Origin: Candidatus Methylospira mobilis
Lineage (GTDB): Bacteria > Pseudomonadota > Gammaproteobacteria > Methylococcales > Methylococcaceae
Reading direction: 5' to 3'
DNA: 64,000 nucleotides
Assembly: GCF_009498235.1 (NCBI RefSeq)
Contig: NZ_CP044205.1
Span: 4,155,389-4,219,388, forward strand
Shown: in pieces, positions 55,900-64,000 of the stretch
Layout: every line of letters starts with the position of its first letter
How positions within the stretch are numbered: position 1 is the first letter of the stretch
Notes under the pieces: generated by a model
The model's database searches: none
Seen by the model: only the letters and a program-made list of their open reading frames with translations
Told to the model about the DNA's origin: nothing
Translations under genes and position numbers: made by a program

Positions 55900-57849
55900 T
55901 CAACTCAGTAACGTTTGCCAGCGGACGACAAAGGCTTCCCTGGAAAAATCCAATGCACGGATATGCGCATTTTTCCTCATTTCATCCATCAACCCGAGAT
56001 AATCGAATATCTTACGAGTCAGATCAACCAATCCTGCCTCCGACTCATAGCAGAAGCCGCTCCAACCGTGCCGGACGATATGCGCGGGACCTCCGTTGCC
56101 CGCCACCAACGGTATTAACCCTGCTGACATGGCGTCGACCACGCTGACGCCAAAATATTCGCACTGTTCCGGCTGAGCGGCTGCATCTACACCAAATCCT
56201 GCTCCATGCCAGTAAACGGATGCGGTTTTGTAAACTTGCTCCAATAGATCATGCGTTGCATCGATATGAAAATAAACGGGCAAATCTTCCGCCAAACGCC
56301 GACATTCGACTAAGAACTCCCGATGCTGAGGCTTCGGCCCTACAGAGCAGAGCAGATGCAACTCCGCCTGAGCGTCTGACTCGTAAAGCCGGCGAAATGC
56401 TTTAATCAGTCTATTCTGCTGCTCGCAGCGCTCCCCGGAATAAAAACGCCCCACAGAAACAATGCTTCGGCTTCGAGACTCCCCCATGCCGAATGGGTAC
56501 ATCTGCGCCGGCGGGTTTATGACATGGACTGCCCTATTCGGCAAACTGTATTCCGAACATCGTTTTTCCACCACCTCCCTGATAAAATCAGAACCCACTA
56601 TAATAGCTTGGTATTTCGACATCCATTCCAGCCGCAGATCATTTTCATCCGGCGCACAGAGAAAGGGAAACCGGCAATAATAAAAACTTTCCCGCCCCAT
56701 TGCCTTGATGGACGGCGTTATCTCATTGCCCATCGCCACGAATACGTCAACGGATGGCTGCGCTTCGAACTCCTGGACAGTAGCGATACTCAATCCCTGC
56801 AGAGACAGCCCCAGTATCGCGGCGATTTTGGTGATGCGCAAATAAGAATACTTTTCCGGCAAGACCAAACAGACTTGGTAGCCCTTCAGTATCAATAATT
56901 CGGCTGTCGCCAGCAAAAACCGTTCGTCTTCTTCAAGGGCAATGCTGAAAGGCGTAAAAACCGCAGCTGTTGGCCGCCCATCACGCTCGGATCCTTCGAT
57001 AACCGGCGGCATAATGGGCAGGGTCGTTCCGCCGTCATGCCGTCTTGTCTTAAGATAACCGCTCCATCGACCAACGAATTTATCTCGATTAATCGCCAGG
57101 ATATTATTGAGTTGCAAACCATGCGTCGGATCCGACGTCGTTGCATTGGCGTAGTGAATGACACAGGACTCAGGAACGAAGTAGGTCTTAAAACCTAGCC
57201 GGTTGACCTTGAGGCATAAATCGGCATCCTCATAGTAAGCCGGCTCGTAAAGAAGATCGAAGCCGAGAGCATCTTCGAAGGTTGTTTTACGCATCAGCGC
57301 TGCGGCGGCCGAAACATAGTCGACCTCGCGACCAACATTGAAACGGGGAGAATCCGAATCCTGAAATTGGCCTATTTGAAGAGCACCGCCCTCATCGTCC
57401 AGCATGGCGCCGCATTCTTGGAGCCGATTGTCGGGATAAACGAATTTAGGGCCTGCAACACCACAATCGGCATGGTCGTTAAATGCATCCATTAGCGGCT
57501 GCAACCAGTTCGGCGTAACAATCACATCGTTGTTCATAAAAAGAACGAACTCACCCGCGGCCGTTTCAGCGCCTATGTTGTTTCCCTCGCCAAAGAATCG
57601 ATTCAAGCCCAGGCGCACTAGTTTATAGCGACCGGTAAATGCGGAAAGAGCCTTAAAGTCTTCAAGCTGGCTCCCATTATCGACAACGATAATTTCATAT
57701 CGATAACCCTGCGTAAACGCCCAAATGCTTTTCAGGCAGGCTATCGTCAAGTGCGCCTTATTGAAGTTCAATACGATTATAGAGACCTGCGGAGACTCTT
57801 CGCCATACCATGGCAGCGCCATATCAGGAGCACCGGTTCCAGCTTGCAT
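55900..57849 (-). CDS. Fused GT2-GT4 glycosyltransferase
   Basis: 649 residues from ATG 57849 (AAGGA six bases before). The first 270 residues are a GT2 domain (VSIIVLNFNKAHLTIACLKS, DNGSQLED, MNNDVIVTPNW), the rest a GT-B part (MYPFGMGESRSRSIVSVGRFYSGER and, later, EYFGVSVVDAMSAGLIPLVAGNGG). Two transferase activities on one chain would add two successive sugars. An 8-base gap parts it from the methyltransferase gene upstream. Confidence 0.85.
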   Translation of the reverse strand: MQAGTGAPDMALPWYGEESPQVSIIVLNFNKAHLTIACLKSIWAFTQGYRYEIIVVDNGSQLEDFKALSAFTGRYKLVRLGLNRFFGEGNNIGAETAAGEFVLFMNNDVIVTPNWLQPLMDAFNDHADCGVAGPKFVYPDNRLQECGAMLDDEGGALQIGQFQDSDSPRFNVGREVDYVSAAAALMRKTTFEDALGFDLLYEPAYYEDADLCLKVNRLGFKTYFVPESCVIHYANATTSDPTHGLQLNNILAINRDKFVGRWSGYLKTRRHDGGTTLPIMPPVIEGSERDGRPTAAVFTPFSIALEEDERFLLATAELLILKGYQVCLVLPEKYSYLRITKIAAILGLSLQGLSIATVQEFEAQPSVDVFVAMGNEITPSIKAMGRESFYYCRFPFLCAPDENDLRLEWMSKYQAIIVGSDFIREVVEKRCSEYSLPNRAVHVINPPAQMYPFGMGESRSRSIVSVGRFYSGERCEQQNRLIKAFRRLYESDAQAELHLLCSVGPKPQHREFLVECRRLAEDLPVYFHIDATHDLLEQVYKTASVYWHGAGFGVDAAAQPEQCEYFGVSVVDAMSAGLIPLVAGNGGPAHIVRHGWSGFCYESEAGLVDLTRKIFDYLGLMDEMRKNAHIRALDFSREAFVVRWQTLLS

Positions 57850-57858
57850 TGGCAATCC

Positions 57859-59016
57859 TTATCTTCGTTTTATGCGGCGGACTATATTCAGCATACCGCG
57901 CAAAGGCTTGGTAATCCGCATGGAAAAAGAGGTCATGATAACTTCATTTTCTCGAAGGAGGCTTTCGGCGTATCGTTCTTTTTCCTGGATTACGCCGTTC
58001 AAAAGCTCGACCTGAACCCGGAACGCCTCAAGTTCCTGTGCCAGCACCTGGCAGCGCACTTCTGACTCATATCTGAGTGCTTCCGATTTTTTCCAATGTT
58101 CATCAATCACCTTCAGCTCGTGCTCTTTCGCCTCCAGTTCATGCTCTTTTTCTCGTAAACGGCAGGAAAGCTTAAATTCCGCCTTGTATCCATCCACTTC
58201 CAGCTTACGCCTCTCGATCTCGCCCTTGCTGAGCTGTTCCATGGCCAGACGGTTAAGGCTTACGATTTGTTCATCGCGCTGTGCTATAACCCGATTCAAA
58301 TTGTCGAAATGGCGCCTGGTTTCGGTCAGCTCCAGGTAACGTTTATCCAATGTTGAAAAATAGTTGATTAATTGTTCCTTACAGGGCGAGTCGAAGCGTA
58401 TCCATTCCAGTACGTTATCATGAGCTTCCTTTGATATCTGCGCTACGCCCAACCCATTTGAGTGAATAAATTCCATATTATGCGGATAGCGCGCCTTAAG
58501 TTCTTCCCAGAATTTCCAGGCGCTGCCTGACTTCTGCATGTTAATATTGCCTAGAGTCACAACGGCATCAGGAATCAACTTGGGCAGCCAGACGTCAAAA
58601 GCGCGACGAACCTCGTCATAGCTTTGCGCTCCGTCTATATGCAGCAAACCTACAGATTCATCGTCAAAACTATCGACCGCCTCATCGTACTTTACTCTCA
58701 ACAGCAACGAGAAGCCGCCATAATATTGTTCGTTATGCGTTTTTACGGTGGAAAAAAAATCATTAGCGTAAAGAGCCGTCTGCTCGTCGCCGCTCCACGC
58801 ATCTATCGCATAACATTTTGTCGACAGACCCGCTTCGGCAACTGCCTGACAGAAAGAAAAATACGCATTTCCTTTATCTACGCCCAGCTGAACAAATACC
58901 TGCGGTGAAATCTCTTGAATAAGCCATGATGAAAAAGCCAAATGCCCGCAGCCTCCGGGCAGATGCAAAAAGCGTGGAGAAAACGCAGCGCTGTCAAGCA
59001 CGTTATTTTGATTCAT
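57859..59016 (-). CDS. Class-I SAM methyltransferase with coiled-coil tail
   Basis: 385 residues from ATG 59016; the longer frame adds 18. The SAM domain shows FVQLGVDKGNAYFSFCQA, CYAIDAWSGD and LLHIDGAQSYDEV, the TylF/Methyltransf_24 type used for sugar O-methylation. The C-terminal 150 residues are a charged coiled coil (KEHELEAKEHELKVIDEHW). The second methyltransferase with such a tail in the locus, so the tails may pair. Confidence 0.82.
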   Translation of the reverse strand: MNQNNVLDSAAFSPRFLHLPGGCGHLAFSSWLIQEISPQVFVQLGVDKGNAYFSFCQAVAEAGLSTKCYAIDAWSGDEQTALYANDFFSTVKTHNEQYYGGFSLLLRVKYDEAVDSFDDESVGLLHIDGAQSYDEVRRAFDVWLPKLIPDAVVTLGNINMQKSGSAWKFWEELKARYPHNMEFIHSNGLGVAQISKEAHDNVLEWIRFDSPCKEQLINYFSTLDKRYLELTETRRHFDNLNRVIAQRDEQIVSLNRLAMEQLSKGEIERRKLEVDGYKAEFKLSCRLREKEHELEAKEHELKVIDEHWKKSEALRYESEVRCQVLAQELEAFRVQVELLNGVIQEKERYAESLLRENEVIMTSFSMRITKPLRGMLNIVRRIKRR

Positions 59017-59134
59017 TTGACTATCGTTTGAAATTATTTGTGGGTGCGTCAACCGGATTGCTGGCGTCACGAATAAAGTGATGATTCGTGACGGCCTGAA
59101 ATAACATTGAAGCGCTTTAACGCGCGAGGCGTTA

Positions 59135-59914
59135 TTATGCTGCGCCGTTACGCCAGGCTGATAGACAGGAATCCATTTCGGCCCAAGTAAAAAACCCCCT
59201 CATTTCGTAATAAAGCACGCCATCATGGGGCCTGATATTTAAACGGGCAGATAAAACAGGCTGCAGCGCCTGTTTCCCGCTGACCAGATAATGAAAAACG
59301 GCAAAAGGGAAAATGCCCATCCAGGTTACGGCCTGCGATGGGTATCCTAAACAATTACGCAGGAAACGAAAGCGATTTCCCCATGGGATTGCTGTTTCTT
59401 CGACCGGACCATTCAGAGGCAGGGGATGAAGTACCTTGAAGAACGGCCCGACGCAACCATGGGCATTATAGAGAGGGAACTGCCTGACGTAATCGGTCAT
59501 GCTCCGCCTTTCGGCAATAACCACCGTGATGGCGTGGAGCACGTCATGATCGTGATGCCCCCCCTCCCAAGCCGGGACGCAGATCGAAACCACTTGAGTA
59601 AAACCAGCGAGCCAATTATCTATCCAGCCGTCGGCAGCCGCCAGATGTTCATGCAGTTTACCGTCGGGAATAGCCACCCTATCTCCGGCAAAAAACACAT
59701 CCTGAGGCTGTACGCCCATGCGCTGCAAAACAGACAGCGATTCACGATTGCGCCGCTGCGGCGATACACCGTTAAAACCACCGTCGGTTAGATATGCACA
59801 ACATACTCTATGGCCTTTTTCCCGTTCATCGACGATTGTTTGAAATACGCCAAACTCATCATCCTGATGCGCAAAAAGAAATAGCGCCGCCGGTTCCGTA
59901 CATGTGATTTTCAT
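59135..59914 (-). CDS. PIG-L-type de-N-acetylase
   Basis: 259 residues with the metal-binding motif H16-x-D18-D19-E20 (AHQDDE) and the second set EGGHHDHD (His120 to Asp124). LmbE/PIG-L enzymes remove acetyl groups from N-acetylglucosamine-type substrates. In this cluster, next to a GNAT-like protein and an acyl carrier protein, it may free an amino group for a different acyl group. Twelve bases separate it from the GNAT-like gene. Confidence 0.88.
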   Translation of the reverse strand: MKITCTEPAALFLFAHQDDEFGVFQTIVDEREKGHRVCCAYLTDGGFNGVSPQRRNRESLSVLQRMGVQPQDVFFAGDRVAIPDGKLHEHLAAADGWIDNWLAGFTQVVSICVPAWEGGHHDHDVLHAITVVIAERRSMTDYVRQFPLYNAHGCVGPFFKVLHPLPLNGPVEETAIPWGNRFRFLRNCLGYPSQAVTWMGIFPFAVFHYLVSGKQALQPVLSARLNIRPHDGVLYYEMRGFFTWAEMDSCLSAWRNGAA

Positions 59915-59925
59915 TGCCCTGCACC

Positions 59926-61002
59926 CTAGAAATAGTCGAGATCGCCAAGGGTTAGATGCATAGCCCCATCAAGACCCAATGACTTATCCGCGCCCGCCCT
60001 GACAAAAATGGGAGTTCCGTGAGGCAGCAATTTTTCCGGTATGCCCATGAGCGGGAAACCGACGCACTTGCGCGAGTAGGCGCTGCATGGGTTTATCATC
60101 GTGAACAAGGTATCCGCTTTGGCAGCGCTAGCCTTTGCAATCAGCCAAAATCTCAATGCGACATAAACAAAAAGCGGCGCATCCGGATCAATCAGGAAAT
60201 CCATCAGGACGAAATGGTTCAGACTACCGAGCTCCATTTTTCGCAATACTACATAGCCCAAAAATCGGCCTCGTCTGTCTATGCGATAAACTGTTGCCGG
60301 CCACAGCGGCGCATCATTGAACCGCCATTTCAAAAATTCATTTGTTCGGGCGAGAAGAGGTCCGGACAGACGCAGAGATTTCTCTGACAGAGTATCCAGC
60401 TCGCTATCACTAATCGGTTTTCCTGCAATTGACAAGCTCGCGGCGGAGCTGACCAAGTAAGCAGCGCCTTCGATCAGCCGACGAAATGGAGCAGTGAACC
60501 AATCCAATGCATCTATTCTTTTGCCGATAACCGAGCAAAGCAACCCGGCAAGCCGCACTGGAAAACCATAGGCCTGCAGTGAAAACGGATTTGGAAAAGC
60601 GAGCAACTTGCTGTAAAGCGGAAACGTGCGTTCGTTCGAAGTATGGAAAACCAGATCGTATTTCCCTATATTACCGCACGCCTTCGTCAGCTTGATGAAA
60701 TTAACCGGCGTAGTACGATGCTCGCGGTTAATGAGCAAGTCCATTACTGAAGCGATATGGTATGATTTTACCGCTGTGCGCAAGGTACGCGGCTGAATCA
60801 GCGCGCGTCCGACTATCCGGTCATTTTCATTCAAACTGACATAACTGGAGACCCCAAAAGGCGACTCCAAATGCTTCCACCTGATATGACACGGATCGGT
60901 GGTTGTAATCGAGTCGCCATATTCCTGTTGCGACAGATCCAGATACCCTTCCATATCGGTTTCCGCGAAATTTTCGACTGATATCTGCGCCATGATTGTC
61001 AT
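59926..61002 (-). CDS. GNAT-like acyltransferase of the polysaccharide locus
   Basis: 358 residues. The N-terminal half has the pattern of GNAT/FemAB acyltransferases (VENFAETDMEGYLDLSQQEYG, then DRIVGRALIQPR and SVMDLLINREHR, and YDLVFHTSNERTFPLYSKLL). The C-terminal half is a second similar domain (RFLGYVVLRK, FVLMDFLIDPD). Two-domain proteins of this type transfer acyl or aminoacyl groups to amino-sugars or lipids. An acyl carrier gene lies 69 bases upstream, which suggests acyl-ACP as donor. Function is inferred from neighbours. Confidence 0.7.
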   Translation of the reverse strand: MTIMAQISVENFAETDMEGYLDLSQQEYGDSITTTDPCHIRWKHLESPFGVSSYVSLNENDRIVGRALIQPRTLRTAVKSYHIASVMDLLINREHRTTPVNFIKLTKACGNIGKYDLVFHTSNERTFPLYSKLLAFPNPFSLQAYGFPVRLAGLLCSVIGKRIDALDWFTAPFRRLIEGAAYLVSSAASLSIAGKPISDSELDTLSEKSLRLSGPLLARTNEFLKWRFNDAPLWPATVYRIDRRGRFLGYVVLRKMELGSLNHFVLMDFLIDPDAPLFVYVALRFWLIAKASAAKADTLFTMINPCSAYSRKCVGFPLMGIPEKLLPHGTPIFVRAGADKSLGLDGAMHLTLGDLDYF

Positions 61003-61070
61003 CGTGAGAACAAAAGGAAAGCCGGACTCTTATCAGTGCTGCGCTACGTTCTGCGGAACACTGTCACCAG

Positions 61071-61316
61071 CTAAATCAATGCGTGTTGTCTGAGGATAGC
61101 GAGTATTCTTGGCATGGAATCCGCTTCCGCCATATCGGTAATAGTCGCAATCTTCCCGTCGAAAAGCTTATCCAGAGCAACAAGAATACTCAGTTGCCCA
61201 AGCGAATCCCATTTTTCAATCTCCTCGGCTTTGGACTCAGCGCCGAGCTGCCCCGGTTTTAGCTCAAGAGCGCTTTCTACAACTGAAATAACTTCGGATT
61301 CGAGTTTCGTTGACAT
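61071..61316 (-). CDS. Acyl carrier protein
   Basis: 81 residues from ATG 61316; the longer frame adds 49 unrelated residues. The phosphopantetheine-acceptor Ser38 lies in KWDSLGQL. Acidic, four-helix character. It is not the fatty-acid AcpP (no acyl-synthesis genes beside it), so it is a special-purpose carrier tied to the GNAT-like and deacetylase genes. Upstream is 666 bases of non-coding DNA. Confidence 0.92.
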   Translation of the reverse strand: MSTKLESEVISVVESALELKPGQLGAESKAEEIEKWDSLGQLSILVALDKLFDGKIATITDMAEADSMPRILAILRQHALI

Positions 61317-61982
61317 GAATATATATAACCTCTGCTTTCTGTTACACTGAATGGTTATTGGCGCCATTAGGTTTCGGTTCTGCATACGACCATGGTCGCA
61401 TCTGCTGCGATTGCGGCAGTTTGTGCCTGCAACCGCTAAAAACCCAGCCATGTAACGCGCCAATCGAGACTGTGCGGAGACACAACGAAAGCCTACTCAG
61501 GCCCCCATCATCATTTCAGATTAGCATTTTGTACTTCGTCCTGCAACTTTCAAACGAACTGTTGCTGTACTCACCTGTTTCCGTTACGAGATTACGCCGT
61601 ATTTAACTCAAGGCGCAACCCAGGCGACGCTCATCTACCGACAAGCCCAATTCTACTGTGGATACAGGATTCCTGAAGTTGAGATCAACCCAGAGCGGCT
61701 CGCCCTTTTTCAGCACTAAGGGTTACTATTCGTGTTTGGCGCTTTGGCCGGGACCAGGGGAAGTCGGAATGTCTTTATCATGAAGCCGCCCTGCAAAAAT
61801 CCCTGTGTCCTTTTAAGAAAGGAGGTGTTTATTCGCAATCAGTTTGAGACCCCACAACCGGCATCACAGTAGGAAAACACTGATTTAATCGGTTTTTAGC
61901 ACAAATTTGCATGGGAACCCATTGATGCTATGCGCTCGCTATCGGCCAAATTTGAATTTATCAGTGGTCACCGAAGCAAAAA
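61317..61982 (-). other. Non-coding gap before the acyl-carrier operon
   Basis: 666 bases. A short open stretch ends at a TAA near 61720 and reads TLIYRQAQFYCGYRIPEVEI, without a start codon, possibly a coding remnant. The promoter of the downstream ACP-GNAT-deacetylase run should lie here. No hairpin or RNA could be supported. Confidence 0.35.
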
Positions 61983-62699
61983 TTAATACGGATTCATAGC
62001 CAGATATGTCTCGGTGTAACACACTACCATCCCAAAGCGTTCCTCCAGACTGATTGCCCCCTCGGCACCCAGCTTTCGCAGCAGGGGCAAGTGCGCTTTT
62101 AGCTCCGCAGGCAAAGGCCATTCCCGGCGCCCTACTTTTTCAACGGTGAAGAAGGTTTCCCTGGCGACTTGTAAAATCCTGTCTACGCTGGACAGCGACA
62201 ACACTGGAAAAAAGAAACGCCCTCCCTCTTTAAGGTATTGCGGCGCACTACGTATAATCTCGGCAACAAGATCAACACCATCCTCCCCGGTTTCGCAAGG
62301 AACGCCTTGGAACCAGGGAGAAACATCAGCGACGCTCTGTGAAATACCGGAAATATCATCGACAATAACCTCGAACTTCATTCCCACCCAGGGCTCGAAC
62401 AACGTACCGCAACGCACCTCGGCCGGACAGGCATAACGTTCGAAATTATCGCGGCTGCATTTTACCGCCGCTTCACTCAAATCCGACGCGGAGACTTTCG
62501 TCTTTATCAAGCCCTGCTGGTACAGCGCAACTCCGACGACTCCGGTCCCGCACCCCAGATCCAGCAGGTCAACCGGCTCGCCCACAGTACTGCCGACCGC
62601 CTGTATCAACAGACTGGTAGTCATGTTCGGTGTAAATACGCCCGGAGCGGACGCCAACGTTATTTCCTTACCGGGACCAAGTGCAAATTTAATTTCCAT
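61983..62699 (-). CDS. HemK/PrmC-like small methyltransferase
   Basis: 238 residues with LDLGCGTGVVG (residues 46-56) and VSASDLSEAAVKCSRDN. In place of the NPPY loop of N-methylating enzymes it has VIVDDISGI, so the substrate class is different or O/C-directed. It stands behind the split Rieske pair and may methylate the same product. 83 bases separate it from the upstream gene. Confidence 0.75.
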   Translation of the reverse strand: MEIKFALGPGKEITLASAPGVFTPNMTTSLLIQAVGSTVGEPVDLLDLGCGTGVVGVALYQQGLIKTKVSASDLSEAAVKCSRDNFERYACPAEVRCGTLFEPWVGMKFEVIVDDISGISQSVADVSPWFQGVPCETGEDGVDLVAEIIRSAPQYLKEGGRFFFPVLSLSSVDRILQVARETFFTVEKVGRREWPLPAELKAHLPLLRKLGAEGAISLEERFGMVVCYTETYLAMNPY

Positions 62700-62781
62700 T
62701 TTCCAGAGCTTAGCGGGTTTTCGCGGGTACTTTATTCACAGCGGATTGTTTTTACGCACAATCCACTCTTTTACGATCACG

Positions 62782-63339
62782 TTAATTATTCAAAATCGAA
62801 TCTTTTGTTCTTGGAATTGGCAGCTTTAATTGCTTGTTCGCATCGCCAACCCTATCGGACTTGCCGTAAAAGTCGATAAAATTCGAGTCTATCGCAAGTT
62901 GCCTGCGAATCTTTAATGGCAAATCCTCATCCCAGTTTACATCATTCCACCTTGTGATCACCTTGCAAATGAGATTCTTGAACGGATAGAAAATTCCCGG
63001 CACATCGAGAGAATAGTTATTAACCAACTCGGTCGTTCTCGGGTCTATTTCGTTATATATCATTTCAAGCCTGGAAATAACGCCGAATGGTAAAGCGTCA
63101 ATCACCAGCACATTATCGTTTTTAATCGACGTCATCGTATGCAGGCAATTAACGTATATAGGCAGAAAAGGCAGTTTTACCGTTGTTCTGATAAACGCAA
63201 CCTTCGAGTCCTCATACATCATCTTCGCGTTACCGAATTGCCTATGAACGTAATATAGATGCTCGTGATCCCAGGTATTCCACAGACACACGACTTTGCT
63301 TACGTTAACAACCCTTGTAATCGTAAAGTTAATAATCAT
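62782..63339 (-). CDS. Putative mononuclear-iron subunit of a split Rieske oxygenase
   Basis: 185 residues. Near the N-terminus N21-T-W-D24-H-E-H27-L-Y-Y-V-H32 contains D-x2-H-x4-H, the spacing of the iron ligands in Rieske oxygenases (naphthalene dioxygenase Asp205, His208, His213). The remainder has the beta pattern expected of the SRPBCC catalytic domain (IYVNCLHTMTSIKNDNVLVI). Its gene overlaps that of a Rieske protein by four bases (ATGA). I infer that they form one oxygenase made of separate chains. A plain SRPBCC lipid-binding protein is the alternative. Confidence 0.6.
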   Translation of the reverse strand: MIINFTITRVVNVSKVVCLWNTWDHEHLYYVHRQFGNAKMMYEDSKVAFIRTTVKLPFLPIYVNCLHTMTSIKNDNVLVIDALPFGVISRLEMIYNEIDPRTTELVNNYSLDVPGIFYPFKNLICKVITRWNDVNWDEDLPLKIRRQLAIDSNFIDFYGKSDRVGDANKQLKLPIPRTKDSILNN

Positions 63340-63635
63340 TCGGATATCTCCAGCGTATTATCTGAAATCAGCTTTACCTTGTATTTTTTAGCCTTGACAT
63401 CAATCCTGCGGTTAATACAATGATGCTCCGTCAAGTGAAAATCCCAGTCATGCCAATAGCAATTTAATTTCCCATCAGCCAAAACCAGCGGCCCGCCGAA
63501 ATGAGGACAGAATGTGCTTATGGCAAAATATTCATTTTCGTGTTTATAAACAAGTAATTCATCTACAAAAACATCAGAGAAAAATTTATGCTGATCCTGT
63601 TTCAGGACGCTCAAGTCCACGCGCTCAATTTTCAA
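63336..63635 (-). CDS. Rieske 2Fe-2S protein
   Basis: 99 residues with the Rieske motif C43-P-H45 and C59-Y-W-H62, so all four cluster ligands are present (C-x-H-x13-C-x2-H). Such a stand-alone domain is either a ferredoxin for an oxygenase or its split N-terminal half. The four-base overlap with a gene that carries an iron-site motif favours the second. A reductase was not seen. Confidence 0.9.
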   Translation of the reverse strand: MKIERVDLSVLKQDQHKFFSDVFVDELLVYKHENEYFAISTFCPHFGGPLVLADGKLNCYWHDWDFHLTEHHCINRRIDVKAKKYKVKLISDNTLEISE

Positions 63636-63868
63636 TTCTGATCTCCACTACTATTTCGCATAAACAAATAAAGCCAACCATTAGCCGCTTCACGATTAAG
63701 TACGCATCCACTGCCGATCGGGAATATTCTTCCAGGGTATAGAATCGAGGTGGCGGTGAGGTCGCCGGACCGCAGCGGCAAGCGCCTGCATAACGGCCAC
63801 TATCAGGACTTCCTGTTCACGATTGATGTTAGTTTGCAAACAACGGGGAACGGCGCGAAGCGCCTTGA
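63636..63868 (-). other. Gap between the SDR end and the Rieske gene
   Basis: 233 bases. A 5-bp stem GGCGC-TTC-GCGCC lies right behind the SDR stop on the minus strand (about 63850-63866) without a T run. No gene recognised; the rest shows no feature I can defend. Confidence 0.35.
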
Positions 63869-64000
63869 TCACACTCCGCCGTCGATATTGATTGCACTAC
63901 AATTTACGAATGGTGATTTTATCAGGAATTCTACAGCATTTGTAATGTTTATCGGATCGCCCAACTTACCGGATGGTATTGAATCTATAAGCTTTTTCTG
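63869..64000 (-). CDS. C-terminus of a short-chain dehydrogenase/reductase (partial)
   Basis: The last 43 codons of a gene entering from the right: KLGDPINITNAVEFL, then SAINIDGGV and a TGA at 63869. The pattern rGdPxdIxxAVxFL...I.VDGG is that of 3-oxoacyl-ACP-reductase (FabG)-like enzymes. This fits the acyl-carrier and Rieske genes downstream and would reduce a keto-acyl or sugar intermediate. The NAD loop and catalytic residues are outside the window. Confidence 0.8.
   Translation of the reverse strand, partial: QKKLIDSIPSGKLGDPINITNAVEFLIKSPFVNCSAINIDGGV

Noticed and set aside
63740-63840. Plus-strand fragment reading VAVRSPDRSGKRLHNGHYQD
   Set aside because: No start, no recognised family; may be non-coding.

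Overview
The window looks like a chromosomal segment of a methylotrophic proteobacterium. The strongest clue is the tetrahydromethanopterin (H4MPT) formaldehyde-oxidation cluster at about 17.9-22.5 kb: formaldehyde-activating enzyme (fae), methenyl-H4MPT cyclohydrolase (mch), and the three conserved partners called orf5, orf7 and orfY in methylotrophs. Oligoribonuclease, BaeR and CpxRA-type regulators, a perfect CpxR box, Dxs, ArgH and Pgi fit Gammaproteobacteria (methanotroph-like) or methylotrophic Betaproteobacteria. I favour the former but cannot prove it from one window.

Layout. 1-4.49 kb is the end of a mobile island: an IS21-type element (istA only partly inside) sits in the 5' part of a primase/helicase-like gene, followed by two island-type hypothetical genes, and the island abuts the 3' end of a tRNA-Pro(GGG) gene. 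4.5-7.6 kb holds housekeeping genes (orn, a Ste24-type M48 protease, rsgA). 7.6-9.7 kb is decaying: an unrecognised coding remnant and a wrecked baeS kinase gene beside an intact baeR. 9.8-17.6 kb holds a radical SAM protein, dxs, an internally deleted apt, a Lys-rich membrane protein, rimO, an isolated CDP-glucose 4,6-dehydratase, a small monooxygenase and a lipoprotein. 17.8-22.6 kb is the H4MPT operon, ended by a clear terminator behind fae. 22.6-25.0 kb is a PAS-GGDEF-EAL gene broken by three indels. 25.2-32.3 kb carries a NYN/LOTUS-type protein, a Ser-rich protein divergent from a CpxRA-like pair, argH and pgi.

32.6 to 64.0 kb is one long minus-strand surface-polysaccharide region. From promoter-distal to promoter-proximal it has: (a) two glycosyltransferases, GDP-fucose synthase, two GDP-mannose-dehydratase paralogues and another glycosyltransferase; (b) a tightly coupled set that reads as nucleotide-activated heptose synthesis (transaldolase, GmhA, HddC, HddA) with an oxidoreductase, an SDR, an epimerase and a GtrA/GtrB pair; (c) two large multi-membrane proteins, glycosyltransferases and two methyltransferases with coiled-coil tails, one carrying three 21-residue repeats; (d) a PIG-L deacetylase, a GNAT-like acyltransferase and a dedicated acyl carrier protein; (e) a methyltransferase, a putative split Rieske oxygenase (separate mononuclear-iron and Rieske subunits with overlapping genes) and the end of an SDR.

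The most original proposal is that blocks (d) and (e) form an acyl-remodelling module: deacetylate a sugar or carrier-bound glycan, build an unusual acyl group on the private carrier protein with the SDR, Rieske oxygenase and methyltransferase, and transfer it with the GNAT-like protein. That is inference from gene content. The Rieske CxH/CxxH motif, the D-x2-H-x4-H iron-site motif and the overlap of the two genes are visible directly.
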